64,000 nt of DNA from Hypholoma sublateritium FD-334 SS-4 (taxonomy: Eukaryota; Basidiomycota; Agaricomycetes; Agaricales; Strophariaceae), in NCBI GenBank assembly GCA_000827495.1, contig KN817526.1, positions 496,001 through 560,000 of the forward strand. The letters run 5' to 3'. The notes beneath the pieces were generated by a model that saw only the letters and a list, made by a program, of their open reading frames with translations, made no database searches and was not told the origin of the DNA. The number at the start of each line of letters is the position of its first letter. Within the stretch, counting starts at the first letter, position 1. Shown one piece after another: positions 55,420 to 64,000 of this stretch. Position numbers and translations under genes: made by a program.

Positions 55420-56915
55420 ATGCCAACGCTGGTGCATCTGGTCTATATCCACGGATTCCAAGGTATTGAATTTATCTTCGATACGTTGAACAAGCCCTGA
55501 CTGCTGATGCATGATGGTTTACAGGAAACGACACCACATTTCAGGTAGAGTTTACGCCGCGCCGCCATAGTGGCTGACTCTATCTGATCGTCGTGCTAGT
55601 CCTTCCCCAAGCACCTGCAGGAGTGCCTGAGCGCAGCCATTCCGCAAAACCTCGATATCACCATACAGAGTAGCCTGTACCCAACGTACAAAAGTGTCAA
55701 GCCGATATCGCATGCAACGAAGAACTTTTTGGAATGGTTGGTGTTGTGGCACTGTGGTGGAGGCGCAGTTCTGATAGTCCCTCATCGCCAGGCTATCTAC
55801 ACAACCTCCCGGTCCAGTAATACTTCTCGGCCATTCTATGGGAGGACTTCTGGCTGCTGAGGCTGCTACCGATCCGTCCACCAATGTACCGGGGAAGCCG
55901 AAGCGCACCATCGGGGTGGTGTCGTTCGACACACCGTTTCTCGGGATGCATCCACATGTCGTTATCACAGGGATAGCGTCGCTCCTCCCGAAGGACGGCG
56001 AGGACAAGGGAAAAGATACTCGATCCGAGCGGGCAATGAACCAGCATCCGCAGGTCCAGATCGTGGACCCGAAGGTCACGGACGACTGGGAGGAGTTCAA
56101 GCGGCAGGCGCACAGTAAGTGATATTTATTCCGCAGCAACGCCAAAATGTATCTGATGATTGTACCAAGTTCGTCCTCCGTTAAGGGATCACGGCAGTGC
56201 TGCGTCGTCGAATCTCAGTCTCAGTACATCGTCTACGTCCTCCTTGCGCTCCCGAACCCCATCGCCATCCTCGCAGTTCGTCGACCGCGCAGTCTCGTTC
56301 ATTAGCGCACACAGCGACGAGCCCGTCGCACGCTGGTTGCGCAAGCACGCGGACGACCCTATCTCCGCAGCGAAGCGCTGGGTCGTCGAGCACCTCCAGT
56401 TCGGGATCTGCATGTTCGACCCCTCAGGGCTGAAGGCGCGCTACACGCACCTCGTCGCCTGGGAGGCCACAGGCGGTGTATGGGTTAATTATTACACGCA
56501 CACTGTGACGGCGGATCATGCGCCTGAAAGCGCGCATGCTACAGGGCCGATGGTCGATGATGATGAGGCGCTCCGCGTGAATGGGATATTACCCGCGCCA
56601 TCTGACACCTCACTCTTATCAGTGTCGTCGACAACTGACTCTGATATCGGGAACACGAAAGCGGGAACGGCGAGCCCGAAGAAGAAAAAGAAGCGTCGGC
56701 ACTTCGTCGTGCTCCCCACCGGGCTGGGCCAGTACCTAGGCGGCTTGGAGCGGTGGGAGGAGGTGCCAATTGCAGGGGTGGCCGACGAAGTCAACGCGCA
56801 CACGGGAATTTTTATACCGCATCAGAACTTGGAGTATGAAGCCCTGGTGAAGAGGGTCGCGGATAGGGTGCTAGAGTGGTGCCAGCGGCTCCCGCACACT
56901 TTAGAGAATCGATGA
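55420..56915 (+). CDS. DUF676-type alpha/beta hydrolase (putative serine esterase; 422 aa, 5 exons)
   Basis: Lipase/esterase-like intracellular hydrolase of unknown substrate. Exons: 55420-55462, 55525-55544 (20 nt), 55600-55736, 55792-56114, 56170-56915. Start MPTLVHLVYIHGFQGNDTTF gives the oxyanion HGF motif typical of DUF676. The nucleophile elbow GHSMGG has Ser82, followed by the strand IGVVSFDTPFLGMHP (substrate-loop region). The C-terminal half is a helical region with a disordered Ser/Thr-rich insert, a basic KKKKKRR run and HFVVLPTGLGQYLGGLERW. There is no signal peptide. The ATG at 55360 lies in another frame and gives no family match. Exon 2 encodes only NDTTFQ plus shared bases. 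Confidence 0.85.
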
Positions 56916-57618
56916 CACTTGTATGAATATGATAGATACACTCTACCAGTGTTGAGCAAATCATTTGAGTGCACGGTATTCACGACCTATCTTCAACTAC
57001 TGCGTCAGACTTGTCTTTGAGTTCTTGAAGGGTTATACGACCGAGAAATTTGTTCGTATCGTCACTAGGATAATTGCCGTGTAACATATGCCCCACCGCA
57101 CTACAATTCCATCTCCAAGGTGCGTTCTGAGTTATTACACATATGTACATAGTGTCTAGGTCGGCTGCGACGGTGCACTAGATACGGGGTCCACTGTTAG
57201 GAAAATTTCAACGTGTTCGGCGCGCGATCTCTATCAGAAAAGGAGAGCATCGGTAAGTCGGGAACAATTCGACCGAGAAGAATATAGAGCATACGTTGAG
57301 AACAGTTGATAATAATATGTAGGGCCCATGCTCGCGGGCGACTCGAGTCGTCGGCTGTCCCAGTCGGGAGCAACTAAGCATTTAAGGTGAATTCGACGAG
57401 ATCGCTGACACTGGAGCGGCGGAACTCCTCATGCATTGATCCACAAAATTATTGACTTTCCCTCAAAAGCTGTACGTCCAAAGATCATGAGCCATTCGTC
57501 ATCCGTGCAATAGGTGCTTAGACCGGGACAGAAATTTCAATTCAAGAGAGGGATGTAGTATTGCGCATCACGATTCACCACGTACACACAATTAGCGGTA
57601 GTATGCAAGCGGTATGCA
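56916..57618. other. Convergent intergenic region
   Basis: 703 bp between the DUF676 hydrolase and the dehydrogenase gene, holding 3' flanks. No other feature is visible. Confidence 0.4.
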
Positions 57619-59078
57619 TCAGAATTCTACGGATGCTGGCATTGCCTCGCCCGCAATGGCTGCAAGAGCGTTGTTCACAGCAAGGGTGGCCATATCAATC
57701 CGTGTCTCAATTGTTGCACTGCCAATGTGTGGCACAACGACACATCTAATAAAAAACCAAATAACCCTCTCATTCTGACAGAAGGAAGGGTTGAAATATA
57801 CCTAGGCTCCTTCACCAGCGGGTGGTCCGCAGCTATATTCGGCTCGCCCGTGACGACATCGAGCCCCGCGCCCCAGATCCAGCGCTCGCGCAGCGCCGTC
57901 GCCAGCGCGTCCGAGTCGACGAGCGTCCCGCGACTCGCGTTCACGAGCACGGCAGTCGGCTTCATGCGGCGTAGGAAGCGCGCGCCAACGAGGTGCTCCG
58001 TCGCCGCGCCGCCTGGCGCGAGCACGAACACGACGTCGCTCGTCGCGGCGAGCGTGTCGGCATCGACGCGCTGGACGGACTGCAAGTGGTGCTGCGCAGC
58101 GAGGGCAGCGTCGCGCGCGGTCGCGGGCGCGGAAGAGGGGTTGGCGAGATAGAGGCAGTGCGTGTAGCCGAAGGGAATGAGACGCGCGAGGGTGGCGTGC
58201 GCGATGCGGCCGAAGCCGATGAAGCCGACGGTGCGCTGGGAGGTGGCAGTGGAGGACAGCTGGCGCCCGCAGAAGAGAAAGGGGGCCCAGCTGTAATTCG
58301 GCCACTGTATATGTGGCATCGGGCAGGGAATCAGTTAGCGCGGGGCGATGTGGGATTGGCGATATGGAAAGAACTGACCTTGCCTTCATTGACCACTGCC
58401 ATGGATTCGCGAGCGTTGCGTCCCGCCATGAGGGCTAGCATGATACATATGTCGGCGACTGGTGCGGATATCTGTGATCAACGGGAGCTCGTGAACTCTG
58501 CAATAAAGGGGACAATGCACCTGCATCGCTCAGGACATCTGGTGTGTAGCCGAGTTTGATTTTTCGTTTCGATATTTCTTTCACGTCGATATGATCTAAT
58601 TGTAGAATTATGAGCTTCGTGGCTTCAATTATGGGACGGAGATAAACGTACCGTATCCTACCGACATCGTCGAAACAACTCGTAGTTGGGGTCCGGCTGA
58701 GATTGTGATCTCAATTCTTCAGAATAAAATACCTATTTTTCAAAGGTTGACCTCACCGGCTTCAAAGAGCTCTGAATCTACCTAGGAAAGGTGTATTGGA
58801 TCAAACGCAGGTGATATGTGCCCCGATTGACACGCACCTTATCGCCGAACATTACGATAATTGCGGTGGCCCCTTGTACGTTTTCAAGGAACCACTTTCT
58901 ATCGCACGCACAATCTTGCTGCCAGAGGACAAGCTGAAGACGAGTTACAACTGCCATTGACAAGTGCGATAAGATCACTTGGACCGACATCGATATCATT
59001 TCTATTTTCAAGTAAGGGCATCACCTCAGGGCCCATGTTCCTGGTCAGTACGACCTTGGGGCGCGGTGAGCTGCTCAT
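57619..59078 (-). CDS. D-isomer-specific 2-hydroxyacid dehydrogenase, glyoxylate/hydroxypyruvate reductase-like (346 aa, 8 exons)
   Basis: NAD(P)H-dependent enzyme predicted to reduce glyoxylate or hydroxypyruvate. Exons: 59078-58989, 58933-58838, 58781-58757 (25 nt), 58696-58652, 58595-58521, 58458-58379, 58304-57802, 57745-57619. Family motifs in order: SSPRPKVVLTRNMGPEVMPL, VVSTMSVGYDHIDV, LGYTPDVLSDAVADICIML, the nucleotide-binding TVGFIGFGRIAHATLA, VNASRGTLVD (catalytic Arg), GLDVVTGEP (catalytic Glu) and VVVPHIGSATIET (catalytic His). The last Gly of GxGxxG is Ala (GFGRIA). Exon 1 uses the donor GTCGGT. The length is normal for GRHPR (about 330). The C-terminus ends SVEF with no obvious peroxisomal signal. 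Divergent from the cyclin gene. Confidence 0.92.
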
Positions 59079-59396
59079 GTGAGATGATAGGTAAGAGAGT
59101 CTGCGCAGAGGGACGGAGCTCATGGATACGCACTGACCTTGGAGAGGCCATGACTCGTCTTGAGAAAGATGGGTTATTTTTAAACGTTGTTGTACAAGAC
59201 GGCGCGCCGCGGCACGCTGTGTAACGCCCATGTGACACAACGCGTTCGGGTTATTTGTTTCCTTATTTGCACCGCACGTGATGTTGGATACATGTCCGGG
59301 TTTTCGTTGTTGGAGAGGACCACCTCCAGCGGCGCTTGCTCATCACCACCACCACCTCCTTCCACAGAGAGCCACCCCCCGCCATCGCCCGTTATC
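59079..59396. promoter_or_regulatory. Shared upstream region of the dehydrogenase and cyclin genes
   Basis: 318 bp between divergent start codons. A CACCACCACCACC-rich stretch immediately precedes the cyclin start. No gene is present. Confidence 0.4.
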
Positions 59397-61307
59397 ATGT
59401 CCTCAAACATCCCCGTACGTTGCCCAGCGAGTTCCGCGTGTTCTCAGCTGACGCTGATCATGCCCCACAGACACGTCGTGTTGTGCGCACGACGCGAGCC
59501 ACCGCCGTCAAAGAGAACGAGAACGCCAATCCCAGACTGACACGAGCGTCGTCGCGAACGAAACCTGTCTCCAGCACCTCAGGGCTCACGGGCACTGTCG
59601 GCGGGGTCACCCGCGCCACCGCCGCATCACGAGCCAAGACGTCAGGAATTGCAGATACGAAGCTGGACATCCATGCGGGAAAGCGAAAGCGCGAAGCACT
59701 GGGCGAGGTTACCATCCCGAGCAACAAGCCTGCCGTCGTGGCGGGCAAGGGCAAGGAGAAGGAAACATTCGACGGCGTCGTCCTCAAGACCAAGGGCGTG
59801 GCCACCCGCCAACCCCTCCGCACCGTTGCTGGAACCCGCCAGACAGCTGCCAATATTCCGAAGAAGCCATCGGCCAAGGACGTCAAGCCCGGTCACGAAG
59901 TTGTCTCGCTGGACGATGAGAATGCGATGATCGTTGATCCCCCGGTGGCCCTGCCCAGCCTCGTGGTTCGAAAGTCAAACGTGGTCAAAGATATACAGCC
60001 TGTAAACGCTCGACGCGTTTCCCTACGTTCTGCTGGAAACCTACCTCCACGCCGCGAAGAAGAGCCTGAGGAGGAGCCAGTGCACAAGAAACGCCGAACT
60101 TCCTCTGTCGCCCCTGAGGATGATGCCCCAGAACAGAACGAGGAAGACGTCCATAATGCTCGGATAGCAGCCGAAATGGAGGCTTTTGCCAATGAAGTTG
60201 AAGCCGACCCGGAGAACTCAGCATGGGACGACCTCGACGCGGATGACAGCGATGACCCGCTCATGGTCAGCGAATACGTCCAGGACATTTTTGGGTATTT
60301 GAAACAAGTAGAAGTAAATACCGATTTCTCCGTTTCAATACTCTTACTAATATGCTTTCCTCAGCTCACGACGATGCCCAACCCAAATTATATGGAGAGC
60401 CAAAAGGAGCTCGCATGGAAAATGCGCGGAATCCTGACGGACTGGTTGATCCAAGTCCACGTCAGGTTTCGTTTGCTGCCCGAGACACTGTTTCTCTGTG
60501 TCAACATTATTGACCGGTTCCTCTCAGCTCGCGTAGTTTCGCTGGCGAAGCTACAGCTGGTGGGTGTCACCTGCATGTTCATCGCCGCCAAATTCGAGGA
60601 GATCGTCGCGCCGTCCGTCTCGCACTTCCTGATGTGTGCCGACTCCTCGTACACCGAGCCGGAAATTCTCCAGGCAGAGCGCTACGTCCTGAAGACCTTG
60701 GACTGGAACCTGAGCTATCCTAACCCCGTGCATTACCTGCGCCGCATCAGCAAAGCGGACGATTATAATGTCAAGGTCAGGACGCTTGCCAAGTATCTCC
60801 TCGAGATTGGCGTGCTGGAATGGCGCTTGATCGCGGCTCCTCCTTCACTGATGGCGGCGGCTGCTATCTGGCTGGCGCGTTTGGCTTTGGGTATGGAACA
60901 ATGGGTTTGTTGTTGATTTGTTTGATTTTAAATATATTTTGCTGACCTATTTATATTAGACGCCGAACTTGGCCCACTATTCTTCCTATAAAGAAAGCAC
61001 CCTGATTCCGACGGCGAACCTCATGCTCAACTACATTCTGAAGCCTATTCGTCATGAATCATTCCACAAGAAGTATGCAGGAAAGCGGTTCTACAAGGTT
61101 TGTTTGTTCCTTGCTGTTTGTGAAATCGGACTGAAATGTTCAAATTAGTCGAGCGTGTTCATGAGAGAGTGGTCACTGGACCGGTGGACCGAGAACACCC
61201 AGGTGGACCTGGCGAAGGAGCTCTTCCGTCTCAAGGCGGAGATCAAGATCGAGAGATTGGCGGAGGAGATGCTTCAGGCGCAAGAAGGCCTGCTGGAGGA
61301 GGAGTAG
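59397..61307 (+). CDS. B-type (mitotic) cyclin (565 aa, 5 exons)
   Basis: Regulatory partner of Cdc28/Cdk1 for entry into mitosis. Exons: 59397-59414 (18 nt), 59471-60313, 60365-60904, 60960-61097, 61149-61307. The disordered N-terminus carries degradation signals: a KEN box (residues 20-22) and a D-box-like RKREALGEV (R80-x-x-L83). The cyclin box begins EYVQDIFGYLKQVE and includes MRGILTDWLIQVHVRFRLLP (the MRAILVDWL equivalent), ETLFLCVNIIDRFLS, KLQLVGVTCMFIAAKFEEI and the second fold ending TPNLAHYSSY, KYAGKRFYKSSVF. The mini first exon MSSNIP is joined to TRRVVRTTRA; the unspliced frame upstream also lacks a stop, so a longer product cannot be fully excluded, but ATG at 59397 gives a typical start. 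Confidence 0.93.
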
Positions 61308-62279
61308 GCAGTCGTCGAGCTCGGCCACTGGTTTTTCTGCGCATACACCCTCGTCGCGGCATGCACTTGCCTGTCCTTGTTTCCGATCTACGCCGTCGTA
61401 TCCTTTCTGCCTGTCGTGCGCCAGGCCCGCGTGCCCGACTGGCCGTTCTATCCTTTCGTTATCCACTCATTTCGCCCATCTATCCCGTCCACGACCCCAT
61501 GTACACCGGCGCCGGCCACGGAGCGCACCACGCACAACGTATTCCCATTTCGACCATACCCGCACCAACCACGTATACTCCATCCATCCATTCAGCACGC
61601 CCGCCGCATCCGTCCCCGCATTGATTCATGTCCGCATCGCCCATCACTATTATCATCATGTCACTGTCCGTTGTTTTAGATTCGTCCAACATACCAACCA
61701 GCCAACCAATGTTTTCTTTCGTCGGACGCGTCGCTGAGCCTGTCTGTCTGTCCGCGTGCGAGTCAAACCTGAGAGGATGCGTCCGGCGCATGCTGTCACC
61801 TGTGCACCTATTTCGCTCTTGGCTTGTCGTTTGTGTTGTCCTTGTTTTCGAGAGGGCTTTCGAGTTGCCGGTTTGTGGTGTGGTGTGGTTATTTAAGTAC
61901 GGCCCACCTCCACTTGCGTTGGCCTTGCTCTCGCCCACTTGTTGTTCTCTTGTTTTTGGGCCGGTTAATCAAACACTCGCTTTCAATCGTTTGATTTGTT
62001 TTATTTATTAGTAAATTGTTGCCTCGGTGTTCTTTTCACAACCACAGGACGTTCAAAAAACCCCATCTATACTTTTCGCGTACAATTCATCTTGGGTACC
62101 CCTTTTTGTGGAGGATGGTCATGAATGGCAGCCCTCGGCGCGAAGCCAACACACTTGAAGCTTGTATTTTAAGGTTGTAAGGCCGCTGATACGGTCCGTT
62201 TGCCTTGAGCATCTGTACTTAGTTCCAATAAAAACGTTGTAAAGCTGAAGGATGGTTCTATTAAGCAGAAAATATATAT
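61308..62279. other. Convergent intergenic region
   Basis: 972 bp between the cyclin and uS15m genes. It is C/T-rich near the cyclin (probable 3' UTR). The plus-strand frame 61628-62011 has no domain and is not called. Confidence 0.4.
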
Positions 62280-63239
62280 TCAGATGACTAATTCGCCCTC
62301 AACACTGTCAGGTTCTAGAGCAAGGCGTTCTAGGATGGTATCATAACGAGCCAATGAAACACCCTTGAGATATTTGAGGAGCTTCGCTCTTTGGTGCACA
62401 AGTTGGCGGAGGGCCCGTCTGTTGCCGACATCGCGTTTGAAGGTGGTGAGATGCGTCCATAAATTGCGGATTCTGTATGTTAGCAGCGCCACTGTCGGGG
62501 CTAATTAGCACTTAGCAGGTCACGACAGTGATGTGGAACTCACCTTGGACTTCCGTCAGCCCTGGGTTGAACGGGTTCTCGGGCGTAGAGAACTCCCGGA
62601 TGATGCGCCGCCTATTCTCGAACGCGATCCCCGCCGCGTTCGCATTGCGCAGGTCGAGCGCCTTCGCCAGCAAATTCGCCTTGAGCAGCTCCACCTTTTC
62701 CTGCGCGGCGACCGCCGCCCAGTCCTCGCTCTTTCCGTCCTGCACGGCCTTGTGCGCCACGCCCGAGCGCGCCATCCCCGTCGCCGCGTTTGGCAGCGCC
62801 TCGAAGAGTAGCTGCCTCTCCGGCGCGTCGACGCCGTACGCAAACTGTGGCGGGAGAGCGACGGTGCCGATTGGGAGCCGCGCGGGGACCATGTCCGTTG
62901 ATGAGCGCAGAGCGGTCTCGTCGACGAGCACCCGCGCGAGGTCGCACCGGTCCCACTTGGCCTCGTCGCCTGGCCGCGTGCCGAGGATGACGCTGGGGCG
63001 GTGGGCCTCGGCCTCGGCCACGCGCGCCCCAGTGTGGGCGATGTTTGCTTTTCGGGCACGCAGGGAGTTGGCTTTGCGGACTTTCGCGACGGAATGGCAC
63101 ACGGCGGAGGTGTGGAGGGGCGCCGTGGCGGTGGCGGCCGGTGGGCGTTGGGCCAGGGCGCGGGATCCTGGGCCAAGTTAGCCTGTGTTGGCTGCAGAGG
63201 CGGTAGGAACGTACCACTGGATATGCAGACTCGGAACAT
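62280..63239 (-). CDS. Mitochondrial ribosomal protein uS15m (289 aa, 3 exons)
   Basis: Small-subunit mitoribosomal protein that binds 12S/15S rRNA. Exons: 63239-63215 (25 nt), 63167-62544, 62500-62280. The N-terminus MFRVCISSGSRALAQRPPAA is a plausible mitochondrial presequence; it appears only when the intron ends at the second CAG (63168-63170), since the earlier CAG puts a stop in frame. A central Ala-rich region is followed by the S15 fold: LLTYRIRNLWTHLTTFKRDV, GNRRALRQLVHQRAKLLKYL and YDTILERLAL. The domain order and length fit fungal uS15m (Mrps28 in yeast), which is longer than bacterial S15 (about 89 aa). Divergent from RPN1. Confidence 0.9.
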
Positions 63240-63574
63240 TTGCGTGGTGAATGCGGAGAGAATTACCGCCAACGAAGAAATTCTGGAGGAGTGGTCATGT
63301 GACGTGGTACTGCTCTTGCTTGTGCAGGATCGCGTCGCCGCCTCTCTGAGGAGTTTTACAGCAGAAAAAATGCATATAATTTTCACATATTCTCTCGAGA
63401 AATAAATGTGATATTGAGAGACGCCAGTAGGCTCATAAAGCTTTGAGGGCGTTGCGATATTCCAAAGATATCCTTTTTTGGAAGGTCCCGTGGGAAACGC
63501 TGCTGGACGCGCGTCGCGTTTACTGGTTTTGGAGCTTGCGTTCCGAAATCTCTATCCACTACCCCACTACTACC
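63240..63574. promoter_or_regulatory. Shared upstream region of uS15m and RPN1
   Basis: 335 bp between divergent start codons of two housekeeping genes. No further feature is evident. Confidence 0.4.
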
Positions 63575-64000
63575 ATGGCAAACGAGCAAGACTTTTCAAT
63601 CAAAGTCCAAGCTGAAGACCCCAAGAAGAAGGACAAGCCTGAAAATGACAAGCCGCAAGCAGAAGGTTCTGCGAAACCCGTAAAAGATGCCAAGGGCGAG
63701 AAGGAGAAGGAGGGCGAGGAATTGGTGCGTTCTCATTGACTTGGTAGCGATGCGCTGTACCTAAAGGGGGGTACGTAGTCCGAAGAAGATCAACAGCTCA
63801 AAGAACAGCTAGAAATGCTGGTCGAACGACTAAAGGTGTGTTCGAACAGTGATGTCCAATCTAATGCACCGCTGACGCAATACCGCAGGAATCTAATACA
63901 GAACTCTACCGCCCCGCTCTAGAGACATTGCGGACCCTTATCAGGACCTCTACGTCCTCTATGACATCCGTTCCGAAGCCACTGAAGTTCCTGCGACCCC
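63575..64000 (+). CDS. RPN1: 26S proteasome regulatory subunit Rpn1 (PSMD2), N-terminal fragment cut by window edge
   Basis: Scaffold subunit of the proteasome base that binds ubiquitin receptors. Visible exons: 63575-63724, 63779-63835, 63889-64000 (continues). The N-terminus [11 protein letters not shown] is followed by a Lys/Glu/Pro-rich disordered region, then the conserved [40 protein letters not shown] and [14 protein letters not shown], which is diagnostic for Rpn1. Most of the protein, including the PC repeats, lies beyond the right edge. Confidence 0.93.

Noticed and set aside
59336..59396. Upstream extension of the cyclin frame
   Set aside because: His/Pro/Thr-rich reading of CACCACC repeats; the ATG at 59397 with an 18-nt exon spliced to 59471 gives a more usual start.
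61628..62011. 127-codon plus-strand frame after the cyclin gene
   Set aside because: Lies in the presumed 3' UTR, with no domain or splice support.
1..64000. CRISPR arrays, prophage or bacterial operons
   Set aside because: No regularly spaced repeats and no bacterial gene organisation; the window is eukaryotic throughout.

Overview
The window is nuclear DNA from a filamentous fungus, almost certainly a wood- or litter-decaying basidiomycete (Agaricomycetes type). The evidence is many short GT-AG introns of about 45-65 nt, very small exons, CBM1-linked cellulose LPMO machinery, a FET3/FTR1 iron-uptake pair, a basidiomycete-style G-alpha and a non-LTR retrotransposon. No bacterial operons, CRISPR arrays, rRNA or convincing tRNA genes were seen. 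All gene models below were spliced by hand from the sequence; in each complete model the exon lengths sum to a multiple of three and join known protein motifs in frame.

Layout. 1-6.0 kb: 5' part of a minus-strand LINE-type retroelement (gag-like ORF1, start of the endonuclease ORF2 cut by the left edge) and its long non-coding upstream part. 6.3-11.1 kb: divergent high-affinity iron-uptake pair, ferroxidase FET3 (-) and permease FTR1 (+), sharing a promoter with two perfect inverted ATCTGATAA sites, the binding motif of fungal iron-sensing GATA repressors. 11.3-18.6 kb: MTH1-like Nudix hydrolase (-), Bur1/CDK9-like kinase with a long RD- and Pro-rich N-terminus (+), and a divergent G-alpha subunit with DVGGS in place of DVGGQ (-). 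18.6-21.3 kb: gene-poor. 21.3-25.4 kb: NADAR protein (+) and a secreted AA9 LPMO with CBM1 (-). 25.5-33.5 kb: La-motif (LARP-type) RNA-binding protein (+), ribosomal protein eL20 (-), COP9 signalosome CSN5 (-). 34.4-37.5 kb: cytochrome P450 (+) and a His-rich small secreted protein (-).

39.4-46.5 kb: mitochondrial oxidoreductase-like (CCxxGCxxC) protein (+), a decayed internally deleted copy (-) of the disordered protein gene at 44.2-46.5 kb (-), and, between the two copies, an intronless bacterial-type AA10 LPMO (+). 47.0-52.1 kb: two tandem secreted type-B carboxylesterases with identical 13-exon structure, including a 7-nt microexon. 52.2-59.1 kb: histidine protein methyltransferase HPM1/METTL18 (-), S1/P1 nuclease (+), DUF676-type alpha/beta hydrolase (+), glyoxylate/hydroxypyruvate-reductase-like dehydrogenase (-). 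59.4-64.0 kb: B-type cyclin (+), mitochondrial ribosomal protein uS15m (-) and the 5' end of proteasome subunit RPN1 (+), cut by the right edge.

How the genes fit together. FET3 and FTR1 form one plasma-membrane iron transporter. AA9-CBM1, AA10, the paired esterases, the S1/P1 nuclease, the P450 and the His-rich protein are a secreted or accessory set suited to polysaccharide-rich substrates. The remainder are core eukaryotic functions (transcription, translation, signalling, protein turnover, cell cycle). The most noteworthy points are the AA10 gene bracketed by a segmental duplication, the altered G3 motif of the G-alpha, the paired iron-GATA sites, and several conserved microexons.
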